A stretch of 35,986 nucleotides of DNA from a virus: positions 1 through 35,986 of IMG/VR virus record IMGVR_UViG_3300043436_003356; one strand, written 5' to 3'. Position 1 is the stretch's first letter; every line of letters begins with the position of its first letter. Shown here piece by piece: positions 27,426-32,934 of this stretch. A program made the translations under genes and the position numbers. Below the pieces are notes generated by a model, which saw only the letters and a program-made list of their open reading frames with translations, was not told where the DNA came from and made no database searches.

Positions 27426-27438
27426 TATGTAGTTTTTA

Positions 27439-27714
27439 TTAGTCTTCCTCTTCCTCAAGGAACATTCTCTCCAAATTCATGCCACCTTTTATTATCTTCT
27501 TTAGATCATCTTCATCTACATGTGGGTAGTCTATGTTAAGCTCTATCTCATATTTCTCTAAAGCAAGTAAAAGTTCCTTATCACTTACGCCCCAAACATC
27601 ATTGTATTCATGTAATGCTGTTGATAGGTGTCTACCCATATTATATGTTGGATAGGTTTTTTGTAAACGACTGAGCGTTCTTATTATCTGGCGGTAGTAG
27701 TTTGGTTTTGCCAT
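27439..27714 (-). CDS. Unknown small helical protein of the packaging region
   Basis: This 91-residue protein has a basic N-terminus (KPNYYRQIIRTLSRLQKTYP), a middle helix and an acidic end (ERMFLEEEED). Its start overlaps the stop of the previous gene by one base, and the next gene begins soon after, so it belongs to the same translation-coupled string. Function unknown. Confidence 0.65.
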   Translation of the reverse strand: MAKPNYYRQIIRTLSRLQKTYPTYNMGRHLSTALHEYNDVWGVSDKELLLALEKYEIELNIDYPHVDEDDLKKIIKGGMNLERMFLEEEED

Positions 27715-27986
27715 TATATTAAATCATTTATATCCTCATCAGAAAGACTTGATCTGTCACCATCTTCTTCTGACCACTCTAAGTCCAATTCCTGTTCTAA
27801 GCTCACTCCACTTTCTTCATCAAAATCAGATAGATATTCAGGCTTCACTGTAAGTTTGATTGTATCTCTTGGAACACCATCAACATCTGTGTCTCCTGAT
27901 ATATCAACGTAATCAGCTCCACCATCGTAGAGCTCTTGAAGAATTTGAATAAGCATTTCTAAAGGAATTTTACGTAGTGGATCCAT
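27714..27986 (-). CDS. Unknown small acidic protein
   Basis: This 90-residue protein is very acidic in its second half (DFDEESGVSLEQELDLEWSE), with a short first helix (IPLEMLIQILQELYDGG). It overlaps the upstream zinc-ribbon gene by 17 bases and the next gene by one. DNA mimicry or an assembly adaptor role would fit the charge, but nothing shows it directly. Confidence 0.65.
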   Translation of the reverse strand: MDPLRKIPLEMLIQILQELYDGGADYVDISGDTDVDGVPRDTIKLTVKPEYLSDFDEESGVSLEQELDLEWSEEDGDRSSLSDEDINDLI

Positions 27987-28251
27987 TGTCTTCTATGATT
28001 GGTTGTGGAAGCCATTTCTTCAATGGACATTCACAGGTTAAACATTTAGTCTTAGCAGATAATGTACATCCACAATTAGTGCAATGTGCATCTTTTCTTA
28101 ACGACTTATAATCTTTCTTATTTGAAGAATGCTCTTCACAAGCTCCACATATAGCTAGTCTTGTAGAACTAACATGTTTTATAAAAGCTTTTTTTCTGTC
28201 CTCAGGTAGAAGATGATTCTTCCATCCCTCATATATTTGTCCCAGACTCAT
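27970..28251 (-). CDS. Small zinc-ribbon protein
   Basis: The 93 residues include a first CxxC at LAICGACEEH (about 33-42) and a later cluster CTNCGCTLSAKTKCLTCECP (about 57-76). Together they give at least eight Cys, enough for two zinc sites. Related short zinc-ribbon proteins are common in packaging regions of Bacteroidota phages (recall). It overlaps both neighbours slightly, typical for this compact gene string. It probably binds nucleic acid or a protein partner. Confidence 0.75.
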   Translation of the reverse strand: MSLGQIYEGWKNHLLPEDRKKAFIKHVSSTRLAICGACEEHSSNKKDYKSLRKDAHCTNCGCTLSAKTKCLTCECPLKKWLPQPIIEDNGSTT

Positions 28252-28573
28252 CGATTTTTGGTTTTAATGTTTTTATACTGGATTCTACTATCTGCATTTT
28301 AAATTCAAGAGCGTTTCTTTTTGTATCTGTAATATTCTCATCCAACAACATCTTCTCATATGCATTTTTAATGTTCAACAACTTATTATATTGTTTAAGT
28401 GCTCTATTCTGGTTGAAATAAAACTTCCCAAACCCAGATATCTCTACACTCTTATGTATGTTCAATGCATCATTAGCTGAATCAAACTGATGTGTAACAA
28501 CAGAATCAATCACCTTCTCTGATATCACCATACTAATGGACATCTTTTTGATGATCCACTCCTTTATTGACAT
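28229..28573 (-). CDS. HU/IHF-like DNA-binding protein
   Basis: I prefer the start at MSIKEWIIKKMSIS (28,573); an earlier ATG at 28,591 gives six more residues and a larger overlap with the upstream gene. The helical N-terminal half (ISEKVIDSVVTHQFDSANDA) is followed by SVEISGFGKFYFNQN, the beta-turn core of HU/IHF proteins (GFGKF). A helical C-terminal extension completes the protein. HU/IHF-like proteins are a known feature of crAss-like phages and bend DNA during replication, packaging or transcription. Confidence 0.75.
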   Translation of the reverse strand: MSIKEWIIKKMSISMVISEKVIDSVVTHQFDSANDALNIHKSVEISGFGKFYFNQNRALKQYNKLLNIKNAYEKMLLDENITDTKRNALEFKMQIVESSIKTLKPKIDESGTNI

Positions 28574-28937
28574 TGATTGTGGTTTCTTCATGTACTAGCT
28601 TTATATCTAACATTAAATCTTTATTAAAATCAATCACTATAACAGGATTAACCTTCACCTTTCCATTCTCCTTAATAAATATACCTATCTTCTTAAGTTT
28701 GGAAATAATGTTGTTGATGGTAGGTGATGTAGTGTTGTATGTCTTGCAGAATTCTTCTCTCACATTAGCAAATGTAATGTTCCCTTTAATAGCTGTAAAA
28801 GCTATGAGTTGAATTTCTCTTTGTGTAAGACTAAGAGAATTTATAGCAGATAGAATAGTGTAGTATTTCTCAGCTAACTCTATGTTAGTCTTTACATCCT
28901 TTTTCAGTCTTTGTACTATAATCTTTGTTGGTTCCAT
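28533..28937 (-). CDS. Winged-helix-like protein, first gene of the late operon
   Basis: This 134-residue protein has a helix-turn-helix-like middle (LTQREIQLIAFTAIKGNITF, NVREEFCKTYNTTSPTINNI, ISKLKKIGIFIKENGKVKV). That pattern ends in a beta wing and resembles RepL/MarR-type winged helices. It is the first gene after the two leftward promoters, so it could be a regulator of the late genes or act in replication. Function is inferred. Confidence 0.6.
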   Translation of the reverse strand: MEPTKIIVQRLKKDVKTNIELAEKYYTILSAINSLSLTQREIQLIAFTAIKGNITFANVREEFCKTYNTTSPTINNIISKLKKIGIFIKENGKVKVNPVIVIDFNKDLMLDIKLVHEETTINVNKGVDHQKDVH

Positions 28938-28962
28938 AATTTAGTTTTGACATTCTTACGGA

Positions 28963-28992
28963 CAAAGATATAGAATAAAAACTTATAATCAA
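28963..28992 (-). promoter_or_regulatory. Leftward late promoter, proximal
   Basis: On the minus strand: TTG (28,992-28,990), 19-base spacer, TATCTTTG (28,970-28,963), a full match to the Bacteroidota -7 box TAnnTTTG. It lies about 25 bases before the start codon at 28,937. Confidence 0.7.
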
Positions 28993-29059
28993 CATATAAA
29001 AGAGAAATATTTTACTCCTATGCTATATTATGAACCTTTTTTAGAGACATACAAGGCAT

Positions 29060-29250
29060 ATAGACAAACCCACCCACCCGCCAAAGATATAAAACATTTC
29101 ATGTTTCCACCAAATTTTTTTTCAAAAATTTTTTTCAAAATTTAGAAACCCATTGTGTGTATGGGGTGTGAGACCCCTTCCAACCACAACCCCACGCATG
29201 ATTTGGAAGGTTAGGGTAGTCCCCCTAATCAAAAATATAACAATTAAAAA
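29060..29250. promoter_or_regulatory. GC-rich inverted-repeat patch between divergent blocks
   Basis: In the gap between the divergent blocks, C-rich runs (29,069-29,081) and AT runs (29,105-29,145) precede a hairpin GGGGT-gtgag-ACCCC (29,163-29,177). An inverted repeat CCTTCCAA/TTGGAAGG follows (29,176-29,183 and 29,203-29,210, loop 19). The stretch is much more GC-rich than the rest of the block. It may be an operator, an attenuator in front of the 29,260 gene, or part of an origin. Confidence 0.45.
29082..29114 (-). promoter_or_regulatory. Leftward late promoter, distal
   Basis: On the minus strand: TTTG (29,114-29,111), 21-base spacer, TATCTTTG (29,089-29,082), a perfect match to TTTG-N19-21-TAnnTTTG. 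It stands in tandem with the proximal promoter and has the same -7 box. Confidence 0.7.
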
Positions 29251-29259
29251 ATAGAAAAA

Positions 29260-29655
29260 ATGGCTTTAAATTTCAAAAATTACGAAAGAGCAGAAAGAAC
29301 TGAATTAGGAACTGTTGCAGAACTTATTGGTAAAGGCGGTAAAATTAAATTATCTCCAAGAAACTTTGCTGATGATAGCAAGCGTGTTGCTGTTATCCTT
29401 GAACAAGCAAATGGTTCAAGCGATATGGTTATCTGTTCCGCTGAATTAAGCAAACGTTTAAGAAGTAAAGAAATTACGTTGTCTAACTTAATTGGTTTCA
29501 CTATCACTGAACAGTTGAGTACAACAGGCGAAATGATTAACGTTATAACATTACCAACAGGAGGCGGAATGATTGAGGTTAGCATTGATGATGTGAAAGC
29601 AACAGCTTACGAGCCTGTTAGCACTTTCAATGCTGAAGAACTTGTTGCATTCTAA
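29260..29655 (+). CDS. Unknown 131-residue protein, first rightward gene
   Basis: Starts MALNFKNYERAERTELGTVA and ends in VSTFNAEELVAF. It is beta-rich with an acidic C-terminal tail, a shape also seen in phage single-strand DNA-binding proteins, but no diagnostic motif is visible. Codon use differs from the other plus-strand genes (more GC-ending codons such as AGC, GGC, CGT), suggesting high expression or a different history. It is the only gene on its transcript: a strong terminator follows 10 bases after the stop. Confidence 0.75.
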   Translation: MALNFKNYERAERTELGTVAELIGKGGKIKLSPRNFADDSKRVAVILEQANGSSDMVICSAELSKRLRSKEITLSNLIGFTITEQLSTTGEMINVITLPTGGGMIEVSIDDVKATAYEPVSTFNAEELVAF

Positions 29656-29664
29656 TAAAGGAAT

Positions 29665-29689
29665 AGGGCTCTAACGAGCCCTTTCTTTT
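29665..29689 (+). terminator. Intrinsic terminator after the first rightward gene
   Basis: AGGGCTC-TAAC-GAGCCCT is a perfect 7-base stem with a 4-base loop, followed by TTCTTTT. The GGGCTC/GAGCCC core recurs in two other places on this strand. Confidence 0.9.
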
Positions 29690-29951
29690 ATATATAGGGT
29701 GGGTTTTGTGAAATAGGGTTGGGCTCTATAAAATACAAAACAAACGTTTATTGCATTATTCTCAGTTTTATAAACTTTCTACGAGGAGCGTATTAACTTT
29801 TCTTCAATGAAAATAGCAAAACACTGAGAATTCTTCAATAAATTATATATTTGTTGGAGTGTAAAATAGTTAACGTGTTCACCTATACACTATAAAAGGG
29901 TCAAATAGACAAACAAACAAATCAACCAACTAACAAAATATATATAGCATT
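29690..29951 (+). ncRNA. Noncoding stretch with a closed multi-stem element
   Basis: No gene is seen. ATTCTCAG (29,758-29,765) pairs perfectly with CTGAGAAT (29,824-29,831). Inside it lie GTTT/AAAC, TACG-AGGAG-CGTA (29,780-29,792) and TTTTC-TTCAAT-GAAAA (29,798-29,813), making a closed multi-branched shape. A TATATTTG box (29,846-29,853) matches the -7 consensus and may start the transcript of the 29,952 gene. AGTGTA/TACACT close another small stem about 29,858-29,892. Confidence 0.5.
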
Positions 29952-30140
29952 ATGAAACAATTAACCTATTCAGAGATAGAATTATTGCAACATACATTAA
30001 AGATGTATATGAATAGTAATAATGATCAACGTGACTATCTTAAATCATTACAGAATAAACTTATTGTAATGAGATCTCAATTAGAACGTACTAAGTATTA
30101 TAAAGATCTTACACCTCAAGAAGTAATGAATACTATTTAG
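29952..30140 (+). CDS. Unknown small helical protein
   Basis: This 62-residue protein is helical and charged (YSEIELLQHTLKMYMNSNND, LKSLQNKLIVMRSQLERTKY), probably a coiled coil. It ends in TAG. The leader is A/T-rich without Shine-Dalgarno. It lies between two structured noncoding stretches, so it may be transcribed with them. Function unknown. Confidence 0.65.
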   Translation: MKQLTYSEIELLQHTLKMYMNSNNDQRDYLKSLQNKLIVMRSQLERTKYYKDLTPQEVMNTI

Positions 30141-30149
30141 AATAATAAT

Positions 30150-30239
30150 GGGCTCTTCAACAGGTATGCTGTTGTCCTATGAAATAATTAGGTTAACGAG
30201 TAACAGTAAAGATGAAACAGTACTGCATTGAGCCCTTTT
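30150..30239 (+). ncRNA. Self-closed multi-hairpin RNA ending in a T run
   Basis: GGGCTC (30,150-30,155) pairs with GAGCCC (30,230-30,235), followed by TTTT. Inside are CAACAG-GTATG-CTGTTG (30,158-30,174), CCTA/TAGG (30,176-30,192), a short TTA/TAA stem (30,193-30,203) and CAGTA/TACTG (30,204-30,225). The result is a cloverleaf-like RNA about 90 bases long, but it is not a tRNA because no T-arm or anticodon pattern is present. Confidence 0.6.
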
Positions 30240-30249
30240 AATATATTAT

Positions 30250-30357
30250 AATAGTCTTGCTAGTCTTAATCAGTTAATCTGAGAGAGATGAAACCTTATC
30301 AAGTATATGTTCCTGAAGTATAGTAGGGATTAGAGATATACAATCTGCAAGACTATT
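30250..30357 (+). ncRNA. RNA element closed by an 11-base perfect stem
   Basis: AATAGTCTTGC (30,250-30,260) pairs perfectly with GCAAGACTATT (30,347-30,357). Flanking AT tracts extend the pairing in part. Inside, CAG/CTG (about 30,271-30,281) and GTATAT/ATATAC (30,303-30,308 with 30,336-30,341) pair. No reading frame is present. Confidence 0.55.
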
Positions 30358-30367
30358 TATAATATAA

Positions 30368-30444
30368 TGTGTGAGTGTATACATTTGCTCGTGTATACAG
30401 CAATAGAGAGTAGAGAAATCAAATAAAGCTTCTCACACATTTTT
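30368..30444 (+). ncRNA. RNA element closed by TGTGTGAG/CTCACACA, with T5 end
   Basis: TGTGTGAG (30,368-30,375) pairs with CTCACACA (30,432-30,439), and T5 follows. Inside, TGTATACA-TTTGCTCG-TGTATACA (30,376-30,399) forms an 8-base hairpin. The end looks like a terminator; the gene at 30,467 begins 22 bases later. Confidence 0.6.
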
Positions 30445-30466
30445 AACTAACTAAATAATAAATATT

Positions 30467-30793
30467 ATGACAATATACACAGCACATTGGAAAGAATACA
30501 CTGATGATTATTATGCTCCACATAATAGAAAGATGTTTATTAATAGAGAAGATGCTGATAAATATCTAGATGATCTTCTTAACTATGAAGGTATAGGTAG
30601 TTATTACATTCTTGAAGAAACAGTATTTGAACAATATTCTCCTATAAACTATATAATGGAGAGTGATTGGGAATGTTCAGAAGGTACATTACACAGCCAT
30701 GATGATGTTTGTAATTGTGATGAATATGCTGATGGTTGGTCTAATGATGATGAAGAAGAGATTAATCCATTAGATAGATGTAATTGGGACTAA
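30467..30793 (+). CDS. Unknown acidic protein with Cys/His cluster
   Basis: This 108-residue, very acidic protein contains CSEGTLHSHDDVCNCDEYAD, which has three Cys and two His and could bind a metal, and a DDEEE stretch. The N-terminal part is aromatic-rich (YTAHWKEYTDDYYAPHN). Leader ATAATAAATATT-ATG, typical for this phage. The next gene starts one base after the stop, so the two are probably translated together. Family unknown. Confidence 0.7.
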   Translation: MTIYTAHWKEYTDDYYAPHNRKMFINREDADKYLDDLLNYEGIGSYYILEETVFEQYSPINYIMESDWECSEGTLHSHDDVCNCDEYADGWSNDDEEEINPLDRCNWD

Positions 30794-30794
30794 T

Positions 30795-31010
30795 ATGAAG
30801 AATAAGGAACAAAGATATGCTACAAGAGTCTTCAACAGTCTTAGGAGTGCTGAAGGCTTTAAAGCTCAGCTTGGTGATAGATGTAAACAAACTATTAAAC
30901 AAGATAAACTTGGTAGATATAAGGTGAGATGGTTAATAGATAAATCTAGACCATTAGTAGATAAATATTCTGGACCAACACCAGATTTTGAAGAACATTG
31001 GAAATTTTAA
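30795..31010 (+). CDS. Unknown small basic protein
   Basis: This 71-residue protein is basic (KNKEQRYATRVFNSLRSAEG, DKLGRYKVRWLIDKSRPLVD) and ends in PDFEEHWKF. It is coupled to the upstream acidic protein; opposite charges make a complex conceivable. No domain recognised. Confidence 0.7.
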   Translation: MKNKEQRYATRVFNSLRSAEGFKAQLGDRCKQTIKQDKLGRYKVRWLIDKSRPLVDKYSGPTPDFEEHWKF

Positions 31011-31019
31011 ATCCTTAAT
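31010..31019 (+). promoter_or_regulatory. AATCCTTAAT leader motif, copy 1
   Basis: AATCCTTAAT stands 10 bases before the start at 31,030. The same 10-mer occurs before three other small genes (31,418, 31,619 and 34,169). It is not a Shine-Dalgarno sequence. A shared translation-enhancing or processing signal is likely. Confidence 0.55.
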
Positions 31020-31029
31020 AACAAATAAC

Positions 31030-31239
31030 ATGAAAATATTACAAATCGTCCTATTATTAATTATAGGATTTGTCATTGGTGTTACATCATTGTATTTTGA
31101 TACAAGATTTAACAAGCCTACAGAATATCAATTTACAGTGATAGATGATTCAATATCTGTTACAGATTTTGATAGAGAAGTGGGAACAGTTTTAATTGAA
31201 GGTCAATTAAAAGAGTTAATCAATAAAGATAATGAATAA
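31030..31239 (+). CDS. Small membrane-anchored protein
   Basis: Start chosen at MKILQIVLLLIIGFVIGVTS (31,030), which has the AATCCTTAAT leader 10 bases upstream; the first ATG of the frame (30,988) lies inside the previous gene. Residues 3-20 form a transmembrane or signal-anchor helix, followed by an about 45-residue soluble acidic domain. It is probably bound to the inner membrane. A function in lysis or superinfection control is possible but not shown. Confidence 0.7.
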   Translation: MKILQIVLLLIIGFVIGVTSLYFDTRFNKPTEYQFTVIDDSISVTDFDREVGTVLIEGQLKELINKDNE

Positions 31240-31249
31240 ATAACATATT

Positions 31250-31317
31250 AGAGTGTGCACTAAATTTAGCTATGGTTAAATTAATTTTTTTGGGGAAGCG
31301 ATGTGCACACTCTTTTA
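31250..31317 (+). ncRNA. Closed RNA element with T run just before the tRNA-like gene
   Basis: AGAGTGTGCAC (31,250-31,260) pairs perfectly over 11 bases with GTGCACACTCT (31,303-31,313), followed by TTTT. Inside, AATTTAGC-TATG-GTTAAATT (31,263-31,282) makes an 8-base hairpin with one G-U pair. It works as a terminator and may also shield the 5' flank of the tRNA at 31,321. Confidence 0.65.
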
Positions 31318-31320
31318 TAT

Positions 31321-31415
31321 AGTCAGGTGGCGGAATTGGTAGACGCTAATTAGGTTAAGTGTACTCATAATCTATAAACTCGGTACACATACAGGTTCGA
31401 ATCCTGTTCTGACTA
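31321..31415 (+). tRNA. tRNA-Leu-like gene with abnormal anticodon region
   Basis: The acceptor stem AGTCAGG pairs with TCTGACT (31,408-31,414, last pair G-U), with discriminator A at 31,415. The D-arm GCG-GAATTGGTAGA-CGC is typical for Leu tRNAs, and the T-arm is ACAGG-TTCGAAT-CCTGT (31,391-31,407). Between D- and T-arm lie 44 bases where about 32 are expected. No canonical 5-base anticodon stem with a 7-base loop fits. GTGTAC/GTACAC and TAGGTTA/TAATCTA stems compete instead. CCA is not encoded. It may be a decayed tRNA or one with an unusual arm. Confidence 0.65.
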
Positions 31416-31417
31416 CT

Positions 31418-31427
31418 AATCCTTAAT
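31418..31427 (+). promoter_or_regulatory. AATCCTTAAT leader motif, copy 2
   Basis: Located 11 bases before the lipoprotein start (31,439) and directly after the tRNA-like gene, so the processed mRNA could begin close to it. Confidence 0.55.
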
Positions 31428-31438
31428 AATAAACAATT

Positions 31439-31627
31439 ATGAAAAAAAGAATCTTATTTGTAATTATAGCTGTTGCTATTGCTGTGTTCACAACATCTTG
31501 TAGATCAAGATGGTCTTGTAAAAAGCGTTATGTTAATGCAAAACCTTATAATTTTAAACAACATCACATGTTAAAAAACTATGACAAAATGATGTTAGAG
31601 AAGTATGATAAAAAAATAAATCCTTAA
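31439..31627 (+). CDS. Small lipoprotein
   Basis: This 62-residue protein has a basic start (MKKR), a hydrophobic core (ILFVIIAVAIAVF) and the lipobox-like TTSC with Cys at residue 21, a clear lipoprotein signal peptide. The mature part is about 42 residues, very basic and Tyr-rich (KKRYVNAKPYNFKQHHMLKN). It should sit in the outer or inner membrane of the host. Phage lipoproteins of this size often block superinfection or act in lysis; which one applies here is not visible. Leader motif AATCCTTAAT lies 11 bases before the start. Confidence 0.8.
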   Translation: MKKRILFVIIAVAIAVFTTSCRSRWSCKKRYVNAKPYNFKQHHMLKNYDKMMLEKYDKKINP

Positions 31628-31628
31628 T
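31619..31628 (+). promoter_or_regulatory. AATCCTTAAT leader motif, copy 3
   Basis: Four bases before the start at 31,633; it overlaps the stop codon of the lipoprotein gene. Confidence 0.5.
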
Positions 31629-31632
31629 TATT

Positions 31633-32019
31633 ATGAATACATTTATTAGTACAATAGCGTACGAAGAAGAGTTTAAAACAATAGGTAAAACTGGTTGGGG
31701 ATGTGGATATGTTCATATTCCCAAAGACCATCCAATACTAGTTAAAACATTAGTTAGTGATGGTTGGGGAGACTATTTACAACCTGATGGTTGTCCAGAA
31801 GAGATAACATTATCTCAATGGGACAAAGAGCAAGAGTATTTTATAATAGGATTTGATACAGCTCATTCATATAACAATGATTCACATGATGAAGCATATG
31901 TTACAGAACAAGCTAATGCTATCAAATTATTAGTTGATGCTTATACATTTGAACAAGCAAAGAAATTTGCTATGGATGAGATTGGTAAAGTGACACGTTT
32001 ATATTCTAAATATTTATAA
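31633..32019 (+). CDS. Unknown soluble 128-residue protein
   Basis: This mixed alpha/beta protein contains GKTGWGCGYVHIPKDHP, PEEITLSQWD, YFIIGFDTAHSYNND and EQANAIKLLVDAYTFEQAKK. The Gly/Trp-rich start and the FDTAHSYN segment look conserved and catalytic-like, but I do not know the family. It has the AATCCTTAAT motif 4 bases before its start and follows the lipoprotein gene by 5 bases. Confidence 0.75.
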   Translation: MNTFISTIAYEEEFKTIGKTGWGCGYVHIPKDHPILVKTLVSDGWGDYLQPDGCPEEITLSQWDKEQEYFIIGFDTAHSYNNDSHDEAYVTEQANAIKLLVDAYTFEQAKKFAMDEIGKVTRLYSKYL

Positions 32020-32021
32020 TT

Positions 32022-32213
32022 ATGAAAATAGAACAAATAGAATCTAGAATACAAGACATCAGGAATCAAATATATTCTTTAGATGGTCTTAAAAATTCTT
32101 ATGATGATGTAAATGTACACATTATAGAAGAACAAATTGATGTATTATTAACTGAAAAACACTCTCTAATGGATTTATTAGAGAGTTGTTTTGATGATAT
32201 GATTGGTATATGA
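32022..32213 (+). CDS. Unknown small coiled-coil protein
   Basis: This 63-residue, helical, acidic protein (QIESRIQDIRNQIYSLDGLK, IEEQIDVLLTEKHSLMDLLE) has a heptad pattern. Its stop overlaps the next start (ATGA). Probably oligomeric; function unknown. Confidence 0.65.
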   Translation: MKIEQIESRIQDIRNQIYSLDGLKNSYDDVNVHIIEEQIDVLLTEKHSLMDLLESCFDDMIGI

Positions 32214-32389
32214 TTTTGTTATACATATTCATATCCTACATGATAATGTTAGGAATGATAATACAAGACTCGAATGATAATGTACCAAATTATGTTTGGG
32301 CATTTTGGATATTTAGTCCAATTGTTCTACCAATAGTGATTGGTATGATGTTAGTTGAAAATAAACCAAAATCTAATAATTATGAGTAA
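32210..32389 (+). CDS. Small two-helix membrane protein
   Basis: The 59-residue frame starts at the ATG at 32,210, overlapping the previous stop by four bases (ATGA). Two hydrophobic stretches are present (residues 2-18, LLYIFISYMIMLGMI; and 29-49, VWAFWIFSPIVLPIVIGMML), separated by a short polar loop. It ends in ENKPKSNNYE. Overlap with both neighbours supports real translation. Such short proteins can be holin-like, but nothing proves it. Confidence 0.65.
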   Translation: MILLYIFISYMIMLGMIIQDSNDNVPNYVWAFWIFSPIVLPIVIGMMLVENKPKSNNYE

Positions 32390-32630
32390 AAAAGAAAAAA
32401 CAATCGAAGAAATAATTGATTCACTTACTAAACTTGTAGAAGATTATCAAAAAGCTTTAGATGTTTCTAATAATCTTATTAATATGAAAAACAGATTTAT
32501 AGAACTATGCGAAGAAGAAACAGAAATATATAAGAGAGAGTGTAAGAAATTAAGAACATCTCTAATAATATTAGTAGCTGTTCTTGCACTTTCCACTTTA
32601 ATGCATCTAACATATTTATTCTTAATCTAA
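32382..32630 (+). CDS. Small protein with C-terminal membrane anchor
   Basis: Start chosen at MSKKEKTIEEIIDSLTKLVE (32,382), which overlaps the previous gene by eight bases; an earlier ATG at 32,355 is less likely. The 82 residues form a cytoplasmic coiled coil followed by a terminal membrane helix (LIILVAVLALSTLMHLTYLF). The topology is a tail-anchored protein. Together with the preceding two-helix protein it forms a small membrane-protein pair. Confidence 0.7.
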   Translation: MSKKEKTIEEIIDSLTKLVEDYQKALDVSNNLINMKNRFIELCEEETEIYKRECKKLRTSLIILVAVLALSTLMHLTYLFLI

Positions 32631-32785
32631 TGAGACCTAGAATCACAAGAGGTACATTTGTAGGCTCAACTAATAAGTTTAAAGCCATCAAAGCTAAAAG
32701 AATGATTATCGAAGTGTTATATAACTTCAGAAATGGAGTTGTAAAAGAAAAATTAGTGAATGTTAGAGAGACATTAGAACAATAA
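32630..32785 (+). CDS. Unknown small basic protein
   Basis: A 51-residue frame (MRPRITRGTFVGSTNKFKAI, then KAKRMIIEVLYNFRNGVVKE, ending LVNVRETLEQ). Its start overlaps the previous stop (TAATG). It is basic, with one clear helix. The coupled start supports translation. Function unknown. It is the last gene before a 1.4-kb noncoding stretch. Confidence 0.6.
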   Translation: MRPRITRGTFVGSTNKFKAIKAKRMIIEVLYNFRNGVVKEKLVNVRETLEQ

Positions 32786-32934
32786 GTTTAGTTAATTGTT
32801 TGTTTTATTAATCCCTGTGATGTATATTTGCAGGGATCTGTATAATCACTGGGGACTATAATCGCCACAAAGTAGTTTAAATAGTCAATGTATGTGCTGC
32901 GTATCACTGAACTTACCTATATTATACATTTTTA
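32786..32934 (+). ncRNA. Noncoding element with three stems and T-rich end
   Basis: ATCCCTG/CAGGGAT (32,811-32,817 with 32,831-32,837), GACTAT/ATAGTC (32,854-32,859 with 32,881-32,886) and AATGTAT/ATACATT (32,887-32,893 with 32,924-32,930) are all perfect. The last stem is followed by T5. Probably a structured 3' end or separate small RNA. Confidence 0.5.

Noticed and set aside
30150-30239. Cloverleaf-like RNA considered as a tRNA
   Set aside because: The closing stem is only 6 bases, and no T-loop, D-loop or anticodon pattern is present.
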